Counted from the first letter of the stretch, positions 1-11,400 are shown. The stretch is 64,000 nucleotides of DNA from Hygrocybe punicea (GCA_963556145.1 OY744461.1:1178001-1242000); one strand, 5' to 3'. The notes: generated by a model not told the origin, from the letters alone. Translations and numbers: made by a program.

Positions 1-607
1 ATCAGTCGCACCACCCGGCTTGCCAAAAGAAAACGTACCACATGTAAACTCATTTCAGTCACCACATATGAATCTTGTTGTGATTCTGAATACCTCGGAG
101 CCCATTGTACTTCGTGAATGTGCAGATCCTCACCATCCACAAAAACGAAGCACATGGAAAAACGCCGTGAAATCAATCGGAATTGGCATCAATGTTTCCT
201 TGAATCCATGCAAGTGTTCTTGGTTAATAAACCGTTAAGTGAGACATGGCTCGATTACGACCTTATCCCCGTATCTAAATCTGATTCTGCCAATCTTCAC
301 GCTGAATAACCACCGATCCCGCTCCACCAACTCCAAAAAAAAAAAGTACACCTTGTCTGTATCTTACGTATACGTTGCTGGTCTTTCCATATCTTAGCTA
401 TCACACTGTAAAAAAAGGAGCAAGGTTGTGCCACCATAGGTGGCCCTTCCCTCTAGTACAAAATATGATTGTAAGCACGCATGCAATTTTACAGTACTCA
501 TAGAAGAAGGAACATCATGATAGTGATCTGAAGTAACACACCTCCTGGGGCGCTTGGAATGTTGTTGATAGAATACAATTCTCAAACTAACCTGGATCCA
601 ACAGTTG
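1..607. other. Unassigned window edge
   Basis: A reading frame is open from the left edge to a stop at 236-238 on the plus strand and could be the last exon of a gene lying to the left. Its residues match no family I recognise. From 310 to 607 I see no coding signal, only the region just downstream of the stop of the minus-strand PARP gene. Confidence 0.2.
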
Positions 608-3132
608 TCACCCAAATATAATAAGAAATACTGGCCTGATCGCATCATTGGTATACACTACAGTCTCGTTCAATTGGCCGTTGCACCTTTCGAAAACAAC
701 CTGCATATCAAACGAGGGCAGTGACTCAGCTACTACTTCTGAATCCAAGCGAGTAGACGAAACTCACCGAGTGAAAGCCAGGAGGACATGATATGACTTC
801 ATTAAATTGAGTCACATTGCGGGCCTTGCCCAAGACGACCTTGGTCAGAAACATCAATTTCGTCGAAGTATAGTTGGCAGCTCTGAGATGGATCATCAGC
901 GACGATATTACCCAATGATGACACATACTTGTTCGGTGCGGATGAGGTGTAAACACCTGGTCCAAACCTAATAATAACATTTCAGAAAACCATTCTTATC
1001 AAGCCGTATCGAAAAGAGAAAAAGAGAAAAACCCACCCCCCGGTGCTTAGCGCAATGCTTACTTTGAACGACGTCCTGAGGATGGAACAAGCCGCGCAGC
1101 CGCTGGACCTACATAGCTGCAATTGGCCTGGGTCGCCCAAACTGCACTGGCGGTTCGTTCCATGGTAGCGGAAGCATTCGTTCCCGTGTCTGTTCCTGTT
1201 TAAAAAGTGAATCTCACGTCTATTTGCTGACGGAACGAACGGACCGATATGCATCATAGGGGGCAAGAAAAGATGAACTTTCCACAATCTTGTATACGTT
1301 ATGGATTGTCGGACACGGCCCGCTCTGGGGATGATTCCAGGCCTTCTTGAACTTGTTCACTACTATGCATAGAAGGTCATTTCACACACACCATACCAGA
1401 CACACAAGATAACCAACCCATAGTGTGCGTGACATGGCCGGGTTGCACTTCCAAAAGCAATGGCGCACTGTTCATCGCCGAGTCCCTGCATGTTCTACCG
1501 CAAAAATGATATCTACCATTCTTAGGACGGCTGCGACACATGAGACAAGCCGTTCTGGCCTTGTCTCGGCAGGTTTTGCCGCAGTGGGGATGGTTATGAA
1601 TTTTAGGCTTTCGATGGCAATACTATTGAGGATGGGGATCAGATATATACGGTATAATTCGTGTAAACGAGAAGGCGAGGCTCACATCGCACAACAAGTT
1701 ATACTTGCCAGCACAAGTGAGGCCGCAGGTGGGGTACACCTTACGCCCATTCGAACAGCGTGGACGAACACGGCAAACCTAGTCAAAGAAAAGGGGGTAC
1801 TAAGAAATTTGCCAATATCAGGGGTAAATGTAACTCACAACACACATTGAATTAGAACCACCACTAGGCTTCAACCTACGGGCGCATGTCAGCCCGCATG
1901 TCGGATACTTTTTCCCTCCGCGCGAGTAGCTTGGTTGAACGCCACAAACCTGGTCAAAGACGAGATAAACTGTAAACACCAAGGATCTTGGCAAATACCG
2001 TGAAGAAAATGACACTCACGACACACATCGACTTTGAACGGCCGCTGAATTGTAACTGGCCAGCACAGGTAAGCCCACACGTCGGGTACTGTTTCCCTCC
2101 ATTAGAGTATCTTGGTTGAACACCACAAACCTAGTAAGAGGCGAGATGAGTCCAACATACTAAGGGCAAAGAAATCACACTTACCACACACATCGATGAG
2201 GAACCACCTCTGGATTTTAACTTGCCAGCGCAAGTCACTCCGCACGTTGGATACTGTTTCCCTCCTTTCGAGTAGCTGGGTTGAACACCACAGATCTGAA
2301 AAAATAGACCAATGAGTAGCCGTGTAAATTCGCAGCGCCAGCGGTACTTACGACACACATCGGTTTAGCAACACTGGTTTGTAATGCACCATCACCATCA
2401 GACAATGCACCGAAGTGTAAGGCACCACCGGATTGCAATGCACCTCCAGATTGAAACCCACCACTATCGGATAATCCTTGACCACCGGATTGTAAGACAC
2501 CAGCACAAGTCAGCCCGCACGTCGGATACTGTTTCCCGCCCTTCGAATAGCTTGGTCGGACGCCACAAACCTTGGTGAAATAAGTAGCTGCCATTAAGTA
2601 AATGTGCAAATATCGCAAATGAGATGCCACCTACGACACACATCGACTTTGAACGACCGTCAAACTTTAGCAAGGCAGCACAAGTTAGCCCACATGTGGT
2701 AAACTGTTTCCCTCTTTTCGAAAGGCGGGGATTTTTGTGGCAAACCTGAGACCAGTACTACGTCAACAGTTGTATTGAAATTGTAAAAACAAAGCGTACT
2801 ATGCAGAGTGGAATCCCTGGTTGTAGCGCAGGAACAGCGGGACTCTGTGGAACACGCCGACTTGATGAAGCACCCAGATTCGATGGATCATCCTCATCAT
2901 GCTGTGAAGGTTGGCGGGTGACATCGCCGCCATAGATACTGTTGAGCAGACTTTGCGAGCTGCTTTGACTGCTGTCATGGTCAGCGATCAATGCACCCAA
3001 CTCTTCCTCATCTTCCTCATCAAATCCGCCCTCGACGTCACTGCCATAAATACTATTGAAGTCATCATCTGAGTCGGTGTCGGGTGAAGCAACTAAAGTT
3101 TCAGCTGAAGCCCAAGAGGATTCTGCTGGCAT
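608..3132 (-). CDS. PARP catalytic-domain protein with tandem Cys-rich modules
   Basis: ADP-ribosyltransferase of the PARP fold, expected to move ADP-ribose from NAD+ to protein or nucleic acid. The gene has about 13 exons on the minus strand. The first exon (about 2795-3132) is acidic and Ser-rich and ends in LCI. It is followed by phase-0 exons that each join as C-x2-C...YPTCGLTC, then by the modules HPHCGKTC and CLMCRSRPK...FCGRTC. The catalytic part reads FKKAWNHP...VYKI, then FRYHGTNRQCSLGD (catalytic His), FGPGVYTSSAPNKAANY (Tyr), MFLTKVVLGK and LNETVVYTNDAIRP (Glu), ending at the TGA 608-610. The classical H-Y-E triad therefore appears intact. The start is the ATG at 3132, the first Met of the acidic exon. 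The neighbouring PARG is divergent. Exons were joined by eye, and those between 1400 and 1700 are the least certain. Confidence 0.85.
1839..2745 (-). repeat. Array of near-identical 111-bp Cys-module exons
   Basis: Five consecutive exons of the PARP gene (about 2635-2745, 2352-2570, 2185-2295, 2020-2130 and 1839-1949) encode the same module. Each begins at Val-Cys, carries GGKQYPTCGLTCA or a close variant and ends at Met-Cys-Val, so every splice junction rebuilds a C-x2-C pair. Four exons are exactly 111 bp and phase 0. The 2352-2570 exon is longer by 108 bp, a Gly/Ser-rich insert. The spacing of Cys pairs suggests zinc binding (inference). A more diverged copy ends near 1778. Confidence 0.85.
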
Positions 3133-3519
3133 TATCGCAGAGCTGGGTAGGTGAGATCCCTGGAAGACGAGAGGCTGTGGCTGTCAATCACTGGCTCTGT
3201 CCTGGTTTGTATTAAGGGGGAACATGTACCGGCTTGAGTACAAAGATCTAAACTGCAAGGCGATCGGGGCGTCTAGATAGGATAAGAAACCTCCCATGGC
3301 TTGTCGGTGACGCTCGCTAGTTGCGCTCGGCAAGAATGCAAAGAACGGAAGAGAGGGCGCACTCGCCTGGGTCTGCCGCCATGTAATCTGGATTATCTTA
3401 GTGAGAAACTTGGAGCCAAGAAAGAGAAAACGGGTAGAAATGACATACTTGGAGCTGGCTCCACCAGTATCTTAGTTAAGGAAGACTCTGCTGACAGTGT
3501 GGGTGTAGAACTCACTCCG
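3133..3519. promoter_or_regulatory. Shared intergenic region of divergent PARP and PARG genes
   Basis: This 387-bp stretch separates the minus-strand PARP start codon (3132) from the best PARG start codon (3520). It is the only place for both promoters unless the PARG has an upstream 5' exon. The PARG frame is open upstream back to about 3301 without an ATG. An ATG at 3296 runs into a stop after four codons in its own frame, but could begin a short first exon. No clear TATA box was seen. Confidence 0.45.
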
Positions 3520-4458
3520 ATGTCGTTCACAGGCGATAGCGGTCGCGATGCTCTCCGAGACATTGCAGAAACGACACTCTCTGCCATTAGAGCCGGTTCG
3601 TTTTGTCTTAACGACACCTTTTACCTCCTTCGCACGGAAGTTTCGGAGCAGCAAACTCGCTACTTTGCCCCCGACCTTCCGCTTCCCCGATGGACACCAA
3701 TACCCCAACCGCCCAATTCCCTGCAATCTGTTACTCCTACGACAGAAATAAGCATTCGTGAAATCTCCACACTTGAGGCTGCTCGTATGCTGGCTTTCAA
3801 CCCTCGGGGGGATCTCGCCAACCACGGTAGAGTTGGGATCCTTAACTTTGCCTCGGCGACGAAACCTGGTGGTGGATTTCGCAACGGCGCCCGAGCTCAA
3901 GAGGAATCCATCGCTCGTTCATCCACTCTCTACCCAACCCTTATGACTCGTGCCGCGCAGTCGTTTTACCATCTGCATAGGTTTAAATCCAACAATGGCT
4001 ACTACTCTCATGCTTTGATTTTCTCTCCTGGAATTGTGGTTTTCCGTGATGATTACGGGGTTTGGAGAGAGCCGTTTGCAGTTGACGTTCTCACCAGTGC
4101 AGCTGTCAACGCAGGGGAAGTGCGCAAGGCGTTGCGCGGTCACTTACCAAGGAACGTGATAGAGGCCGATATCGAGAGCCAGATGGAGGAGAGAATGTAC
4201 CGTATCCTGCACCTGTTCGAGAGGAGGGGGGTAAAGAATCTCGTATTGGGCAGCTTTGGGACTGGAGTTTTCCGCAACCACGTCAATGTTGTCGCCCGAA
4301 TATGGGCCGATTTATTGGCCGTTCCGGGGGCGCGATTCAGAAACTCTTTTAATCGGGTTGTGTTCGCAGTCATTGGGGAGAAGACATTCGTCGACTTCGC
4401 GGACGCCTTCAATGGTCGCATACGGGACGTACGCCGACCAGAGCCAAGCTATTCTTGA
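3520..4458 (+). CDS. Microbial-type poly(ADP-ribose) glycohydrolase (PARG)
   Basis: Removes ADP-ribose from targets, and so reverses PARP activity. The protein of about 312 aa opens with RDALRDIAETTLSAI and QTRYFAPD, typical of the N-terminal part of the microbial PARG family (PF10021). The macrodomain signature follows: VGILNFASATKPGGGF, then GARAQEES, i.e. the GGG loop followed by the catalytic Gln-Glu-Glu. Further on are SSTLYP, a YSHALIFSPGIVVFRDD strand and the C-terminal LVLGSFGTGVFRN. No break or frameshift is visible, and the core appears to lie in one exon. The start was set at 3520 because it is the first in-frame ATG and just precedes the conserved part; the frame is open further upstream, so a spliced 5' exon is possible. 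Its neighbours on both sides are PARPs. Confidence 0.88.
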   Translation: MSFTGDSGRDALRDIAETTLSAIRAGSFCLNDTFYLLRTEVSEQQTRYFAPDLPLPRWTPIPQPPNSLQSVTPTTEISIREISTLEAARMLAFNPRGDLANHGRVGILNFASATKPGGGFRNGARAQEESIARSSTLYPTLMTRAAQSFYHLHRFKSNNGYYSHALIFSPGIVVFRDDYGVWREPFAVDVLTSAAVNAGEVRKALRGHLPRNVIEADIESQMEERMYRILHLFERRGVKNLVLGSFGTGVFRNHVNVVARIWADLLAVPGARFRNSFNRVVFAVIGEKTFVDFADAFNGRIRDVRRPEPSYS

Positions 4459-5551
4459 GGCCAGAGTCTAGTTTGACCATTGCATTGCTGTACTGTACAC
4501 TCTAATTCTTGTACGATATTTGTAGACAGTGGACTGAGTTTGTTTATCAAAAAAGTTTCGGAAGGATGGTCACTACAAAGCCGAGAGCAAAACTCTCCGC
4601 ATAACATTCAATCAAGGTCCAACGTTCCAGTGGACGGACCGTCTGACCAGTTGACCTCTGGTCTGACTATGGCGCTTGGCTGTCGTTCCGTTTTCCAAGC
4701 ACGCATGGCCAGTCGTATGTTTCAACGGGTGGGGCGCAGGCGCACCTCCTGTAGCAGTCTCAACAAGCCACCCCTGCGCTGCAGTCGTGCTATACCCTAT
4801 TCAGCATCGGGTCCAACATCTCCCAAGCGTCAAGACCACTGCAGGCTCGTGTGCAAATGCCAAGATGGTGTCATTTGCTTCGGGGACCGAGTTTTGGTAA
4901 GTTTTTGATTTGTCCTGCTATAGCTTGACTGCATGGGAACAGTCTTATTCGCTCGACATCTCCAAAGATGTTTTAGTTGGCCTCATGGCCGGACTCCCGG
5001 TTCAGGATTCCAATCCTTTGCCGTTTGCCTTGTAAGTATAATGTTGACCAATCCATGGCTAGCGTTGATGGCCTACATTTCTCACAGTAGACGCCCTGCC
5101 CAGCAACCTACATTATCCACACCAATGAAATCGCTAGTTTGACAGTTTGACTTCATGTCAACTTCGTCCCAACATCCACTTTCACCTCGGTCATCGCGAG
5201 TGCTGATTCGCAAGCCGTCCTCCCAACCGGTCCGCCTACCTTCTCCTAAGCAAGTTCTGAGGAAACCATCCCAGGTGTCCACACTGCGCCCACCACCCAA
5301 ACGACTGCTCACACGTTCATCCCAACAAACACTATCGCGTAAGGTGGTACCAGCGCCGCCTCCCGCAGGAAAACAAGTCCTCAGACGGTCGTCCAAACAG
5401 ACGCAGTCGTCAATATCACCGTTGTTCTCGTTCCTTCTGACCTTGCGGTTCCTGCGCCCGTCGACGAACTATGTGAGTGCTGTTTTTTTCCTTCTCTCCA
5501 ATCTCAGTGTCCGCCTCTTATTGTAATTAACTTACGAATCTCAAATAATGC
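4459..5551 (+). other. Possible 5' exons of the second PARP gene, or a separate decayed gene
   Basis: Two plausible exons join well: about 4670-4899 (ends SFASGTEFW before a GTAAGT donor) and about 4945-5033 (SYSLDISKDVLVGLMAG...). A third stretch, 5155-5470, is open in one frame and encodes a basic Ser/Pro-rich repeat with RKPSSQ, RKPSQ, TRSSQQ and RRSSKQ. A second frame of the same stretch reads like a Thr/Pro-rich linker but holds two TAA stops. A GTGAGT donor near 5473 could splice to the acceptor before 5570. I recognise no family, and which frame is real is unresolved. Confidence 0.35.
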
Positions 5552-6533
5552 ATGTCCTACAAGGCCAGCGTGGTTTGTCTCATGTGTCGATGCCGTCCGA
5601 AGGATGGTGATTACGATTTTTGCGGGCTTGATTGCAGAGACTTGGCGACAGCGACATCGTGTCCGCTGAATATTCCTTCAAACCACATTACATACCAGAA
5701 GGGTAGGTGCTCGCCATTGTGTGTTTTTTTTTGTATGAATCACAGACCGTGATAAAACTGTTCCATTCGTAGTCGAGCGCAAGTTCATCAGTTCCTGGAA
5801 TTGTCCTCAGCGCCGGCGGTGTCCTCAGGTCACACAAGTGTACAAGATTACTGAACGTGCGCCTTTTCGTGCTCGCTATGAAGCATATCGGTATGTGTTG
5901 ACTCCACCAAATCAAATCAATCGAGGGGGTGGGTATTCACCATCGGCGGCAGGCGTCGATATGGTAACGAATCTTTCCGTTATCACGGAACCAAACGCGA
6001 ATGCCAACTTGGGGGCGCAGGCCGCACTAGTCCATGCAGTTCAGTTTCATGTTCAGCATGTTCCATCCTCACCACGTCATTCAAAGTAAGTTTCGCCAAA
6101 TCTGATAGAGCGTAAGTCGTCAGCACGACATGGATTGCAAAGGGGTACATGATTTGCTGACTCAATTCCTCCATCAGGTTTGGGATGGGTATCTATACAT
6201 CGTCTGCCTCAAACAAGTTTGTGTTGTCGTGTTACCTTGTTTGGTTCTTGACGCTGACGACGTGGTCTCAGGGCCGCCAACTATGCTGATAACGGTGTGA
6301 TGTTTCTGACAAAGGTGGTCTTGGGAAAGGTCCGTACTGTGACTCGATTCAACGAAGTCATGTCATGTCCTCCTGGCTACAATTCGGTAAGTCTTGTTGT
6401 GTGCTGATGTAAAGGAGCGATCATCATGGCGCATTTATAGGTGGTCTTTGAAAGATGCAACAATCAATTGAATGAGACAGTTGTGTATATAAATGACGCC
6501 ATCAGACCTGTGTTTCTTATCATGTTTAGGTAA
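5552..6533 (+). CDS. Second PARP catalytic-domain protein
   Basis: Paralogue of the minus-strand PARP gene at 608-3132 with the same exon plan in its catalytic half. Exons read CLMCRCRPKDG...FCGLDCRD (about 5570-5703), VERKFISSWNCPQ...VYKI...YEAYR (about 5773-5890), FRYHGTKRECQLGG (about 5975-6085), FGMGIYTSSASNK (about 6179-6220), KAANYADNGVMFLTKVVLGK (about 6271-6387) and VVFERCNNQLNETVVYIND (6441-6533), ending in TAA. The catalytic His, Tyr and Glu are all present. It keeps only the last Cys module and lacks the 111-bp array. The ATG at 5552 gives a readable frame but is probably inside an exon that is spliced to upstream exons, so the true N-terminus is unknown. Confidence 0.75.
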
Positions 6534-6620
6534 ACAATTTCAGCTCTATCTTTTCTGTATGACTTTTATACCTTGAGTGGACTAGAATTGATAGGTGGTT
6601 AGATGGTTTTTGAGATATTA
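6534..6620. other. 3' flank of second PARP gene
   Basis: Short AT-rich stretch between the PARP stop codon and the first arm of the long inverted repeat. No distinct signal was identified. Confidence 0.3.
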
Positions 6621-7433
6621 CAGCCATTTGTATAAATGATGGCACTTTTTGAAATTTTTTGAATCAATTGAATAATATGGACTTAGACAAATTTTCTGTG
6701 CTCAATCTTGTATCTCATGAAATACTGCATGGATTGACATGGTTACAGAGGGAAAGTTGTACCATTTTCTAAGGGCTATCAGCTCCTGTAATCACATTTG
6801 TACTATATTTAGTGTATGATGAGTGGTGGATGAAATAAAGAGGTAAAGTAGTATTTTTTATGCCCAATATGATATTGTAAAATTATGGTGTCAAAAGAGC
6901 TCCTATGAAGAAGATTGTAGGGAGAAAATTGTTCAGTTTTTCAAGGGCTAGAAGCTCATATACTGTATTTTTCTTCATTTTTGTCCTTTGAGTCAAATAT
7001 TACTCTGTATCATATTTGTTTGTATTGGGCTTGAAATATCATATGAATCATAATTATGGGATCAAAGGACAAAAATGAAGAAAAATATGGTATATGAGCT
7101 TCTAGCCCTTGAAAAACTGAACAATTTTCTCCCTACAATCTTCTTCATAGGAGCTCTTTTGACACCATAATTTTACAATATCATATTGGGCATAAAAAAT
7201 ACTACTTTACCTCTTTATTTCATCCACCACTCATCATACACTAAATATAGTACAAATGTGATTACAGGAGCTGATAGCCCTTAGAAAATGGTACAACTTT
7301 CCCTCTGTAACCATGTCAATCCATGCAGTATTTCATGAGATACAAGATTGAGCACAGAAAATTTGTCTAAGTCCATATTATTCAATTGATTCAAAAAATT
7401 TCAAAAAGTGCCATCATTTATACAAATGGCTGT
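6621..7433. repeat. Long near-perfect inverted repeat (foldback)
   Basis: Left arm about 6621-6991 and right arm about 7062-7433 are reverse complements over roughly 370 bp, with a spacer near 70 bp. The left arm starts acagccatttgta and the right arm ends tacaaatggctgt. Arm identity by eye is very high, with only scattered mismatches. A transcript would form a long double-stranded hairpin. No transposase or target-site duplication was recognised, so it may be a foldback MITE or a recent inverted duplication of a repeat. Confidence 0.85.
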
Positions 7434-7539
7434 AAATAACATACATTTTGAACTTCCAAATGGCTTGAACAACCACACTGGAATGGCCATCCAATTGCAG
7501 CTTGGGTATAGCAAGTTGGACAACATTTAGTGTGGATGA

Positions 7540-7690
7540 AATAATGGGTAAACTGATGCTTTTTGACACCCAAAATGATATTGTGAAATAATGCCACCAA
7601 ATGAGCTCCTATGAAGAAGATTGTAGGGAGAAATTGATTCATTTTCAAGGGCTGGAAGTACATATATGTACCATGTTTTTGTTTATTTTT
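7540..7690 (+). repeat. Third, diverged copy of the inverted-repeat arm
   Basis: This stretch matches the inner part of the left arm (about 6828-6995) in the same orientation. Shared blocks include gatgaaata, gatattgt, gagctcctatgaagaaga and ttgtagggagaaa. It is clearly more diverged than the two arms are from each other, so the arms duplicated or were homogenised more recently. Confidence 0.75.
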
Positions 7691-8440
7691 GTCTTTGAGC
7701 CAATAGTGGGATTATGCCCTGCAAGAGCCAGCAAGTGACAACAATCAGCAGCAAGAAAATTTCATGGCCATCTGGGGTGAATCACAGGTTCTCTTGAAAT
7801 TTTGCCTGTCAAGCAACAACAACAATAGATGTGAGAAAGAGTGGAGAGAGAAACAGGAAATATGATATATCTCTTCATCAGAATCTCAAGCAGCATGGTG
7901 GTAAAGGGCAGCTTCCCATAGATCATCACTGATCCTTTCCATAGTTTTCTGAAGTCTTGTCTTATAGTGGATTACTGCTTTTAAACCATATTCACATGTC
8001 ATCAGTTTACAAAGATTTGTTTGTGTAAATGTCATTGGTTTTGCAAATTGCAATAATTGATTGAACCAAGCTGAGTTACTGGCAACAATTTCAAAAATGG
8101 CTGTAAACCAATAACCCCTCTTTTCAAAACATGTTTGTGAACAAGTTAGAGTTGTGTGTTTGGATTTCCAAATTGATTGTAATAGTCATGGTTTTTCAGG
8201 CTTGTCAAGACAGATGATTTGCTTTGCTTTGATAGATGAATGAATGATCTTGGAAATGGGTAGTAGAAGCTCATGTCTCCAGGCCACAATATGCTCTTGA
8301 AGTTCTAGAGCATCAGGCTCTGGCGACTAGGCAGAAGAAGGGTGTTGATGTGCATGATAAAATTATGACCTAATTGTCTGGGGTGTTATACATTGAAAAA
8401 ATATCTATCTGCTCAGATGGTGCCCCTGATTTCTCTAGCA
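7691..8440. other. AT-rich repeat-like region
   Basis: No intact gene was found. On the minus strand around 7880-8030 a broken frame contains LWEAALYHHAA, which looks like a remnant of a transposon protein, but no family was recognised. Confidence 0.3.
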
Positions 8441-11400
8441 TTAGCAGTGGATAAACCTTTCACTTCCCTTTCCCTTTCCCTTTCCCTTTCCCCTTCCCCT
8501 TCCCCTTCCCCTTTCCTGTGAAGAACCTTCACTTGACTTATCCTCCCCCTCAATATGACCAAACCAAGTTGTGGCATCCGGATGCCCTGTCTGGACTGGC
8601 AGCATTTGCCGCAGCAACGGTAACCCATATTTCCGAGGATGGTGAATAAAGAGGAAATTTTTTGAGCCATCAATCATTCTTTGGATAGCAACTCTGATGG
8701 GTTCGGTGACACTTCGATATGCAGAAAGACCAACAAAATCAATCTGGTAACGAGGTGCTTCATTGTCCACCCCAGGCCTTCGGAGACCACGCTCATTCGG
8801 CTCGGTGGTCGTCCTGATCCCTTCATCCTCGGTCAGGGCGTAACAATGTACAGCAGCGATATAGGGCAGTCGGTTTCCCTTCGAAAAAATGCCGAGTTTT
8901 TCAGCATGCTGGATTCCAATGATACGAGGATCTGCCGATTGACCCGTCTTATCCTGATTGAGATCCACTGACATGGTTCGCGGGCTCAGTTTGCCGAGAT
9001 CGGAGAAGAAGATAAAATGCACGCGGTCAGTGAGTTCTTGGTTAAGCTGAAGGACTGCAGTCCCACGTAACCAGTTCGCCCACGCATAGCTATCGCGCAT
9101 CGGGGTGGCGTCGTTCGCCTTTGCGTAGTGTGAAAAATGAAAATACGCGGATGCAAACGCCTCTTCGAAAGGTTTTGTGGCAGACTCCTTACTGAGCTGT
9201 GCGCCGTTCGCGGGTACAGACAGACGGAGGATCTCCCATGCTTCGCCCGTAAGTAGTGCCTTGTAGTAGTCTGCGACCGTAACCGGTGTCTGGTATTTGA
9301 GTTCACAGATATGCTCCTGCGCGTTGATGGCCTCATCCATCGCTGTAATACTGAGAACACGACCAATCAGTTGCCCAACAGTGCCTTGAGCGGCCAAGCC
9401 ACCATCGACGAATTCTTCCAACAGACTCCATAAATCCATATATGGCTCCTCATTCCCAGGGTCTCCGATGTAATGGTGCATGATTTGTGCAGACGCCTCT
9501 GCAACGAGAGGCTCAGGGGGTGATCCAGTCACCATTACCGGCGGATTTTGATGAACGGAATATAGCATTCGCAGGTGAGAACGGACCAGTTCGGCTTCAT
9601 GTGCTTGCGCAGCAGCAGAAGCGGGAGAAAGGTCAAGAAGACGAGCAGAAAGTACAGCAATGGATGAAGTATCGAGCTCAGCTGTCCGCTGTGGGGGGCC
9701 AACGGCGGCCACTTAGCTTCTCCCGAACATCCCGCATCATTCTTTCCACGATAGTCTGTTGAGCCTTCCCGGCGGCTTGCAGGGACTGATAGCTAGCGTA
9801 GAACCTACATGATGTGCAAGCACGTAAGAACCAGGCACCATCGTGAATCCAGCCAAGCCAACCTACAATGGTCTTCCAAATCTTGCAGTAAATGCTAGCG
9901 TACCCACGGAGGTTAAACTTTCTTGGCCTGGTGCGAGAGGTTTGGAGATTATATGAACGTCGAATGAGAGCTCTGTGAATGGAACAGGAAGAATACGCTC
10001 GTCGTCCCTTTCTCGCATGGAAGGTGGCACATCTTGCGAGGGGGCAAGTGTGGAGAGGCTGGTTGTGGTGGAGAGGAATAGGGTGCATAAGTTTTTGGAA
10101 ACGGCCTCGTTTAACACAGACTTCAACCGCGAGTACAGCGTATAAGGTTGCTGAGCTTCCTGTCCACGCGGATTGAACAGAACGTGTATCTCATCCATCG
10201 AAATAAGGATGGGACAAATTGTGGCAGGCCACTCGATACAACGCTGCTTCAAAAGGTTTTGCAAATCGTCGAAAGGCTGCCACACCCGCCCTTTGGAAGG
10301 GCTAAGCTTGCTGTGCGCGATGACCTGCCGGTAAAATTCACCTCTCTGGGACGGGACATTGAAGAATTCATGGAATGCCGTAGCCATGGCCATGTAGGGC
10401 GTCTTTGTATCGACCGGGAAGAGATTCTCAACTTGACGATATGCGATCGTGAAGACAGCGTTTAAAAATGACCTGATATATTGTTTACATTCTCTTTCTT
10501 GTGACGCGCTGGGCGCGGCAAGAAGATGGTCGCGAACTAAAACGTCGGTGGGTGGATATGCTGAAGTAAACGTTCAGCAATGCATTGCAAGCGGATGTAT
10601 CACCCGTGCCACGTACCAAAATAATCCTCACCAAGATCTTCACGTAAACATACAGGGAAGAGAATTCGTTGTGTGGCGACCTTGTCGACCGTTTTGGATT
10701 TACCTGTTCCTGACGATTGCGATATAAGGAAAAAAGTTTGGCGTAATGACGCTCTACCTGTAGTCCGTGGATTTCATCTACGGCCATGAGTAGGACTTTG
10801 TCGGCATCGCCAAGGTACTCCGACATCCAAGCATCGATTACGGCTGGATGATCACAACGAATCTGATGAGAGTGAATTGGCTGAAGTGATTGACACAAAC
10901 GTACCATTCTCTGAGCAGTGGCAAATAACGGTAGTGATTGAGTAAAAAACACTCAACAAGATGCATCAGCCTACTTACTTTGTTCAATCGGAACACCTAC
11001 GGCCGCTGCCACTGTTCGGCTGGGATTCCGAAGAATTTCTGTATTGGCATTAGAGGACGGCTACCGTTCAAAAGGATACAAATATCGAACCCAAATTCCG
11101 TATCTCCTTGAATGTTCTAGCTCTCCACGCTTCACATAACTTCTCCACCAGCTGTGGATGATCTCGCACCAGAGCGCGAGCGCTTAGGATATCCTTATAC
11201 TTAGGATTGAGATATCCCTCTGACGCCGATACAATTATGCTAAGAAGGGCGGCAACGGAATAGGGGTTAGTACCAGATGGTTCAAAAGGTATGTATTTGA
11301 ACGCCAAGTTGTCCCCAGCAGCATGAGCGGCATCGTCGAGCTCGTCCGGTAGTGTTTGTAGCGTAGTCTCCAGAATACGTTTAGTGACGGAAGGGTCATC

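Noticed and set aside
3472..3900. 142-aa minus-strand frame over the PARG gene
   Set aside because: It is antisense to a clear PARG reading frame and has no motifs.
5155..5526. Independent small gene of 123 aa
   Set aside because: Its end runs through a likely intron donor near 5473 and the repeat frame is probably part of a longer spliced gene; listed as unresolved instead.
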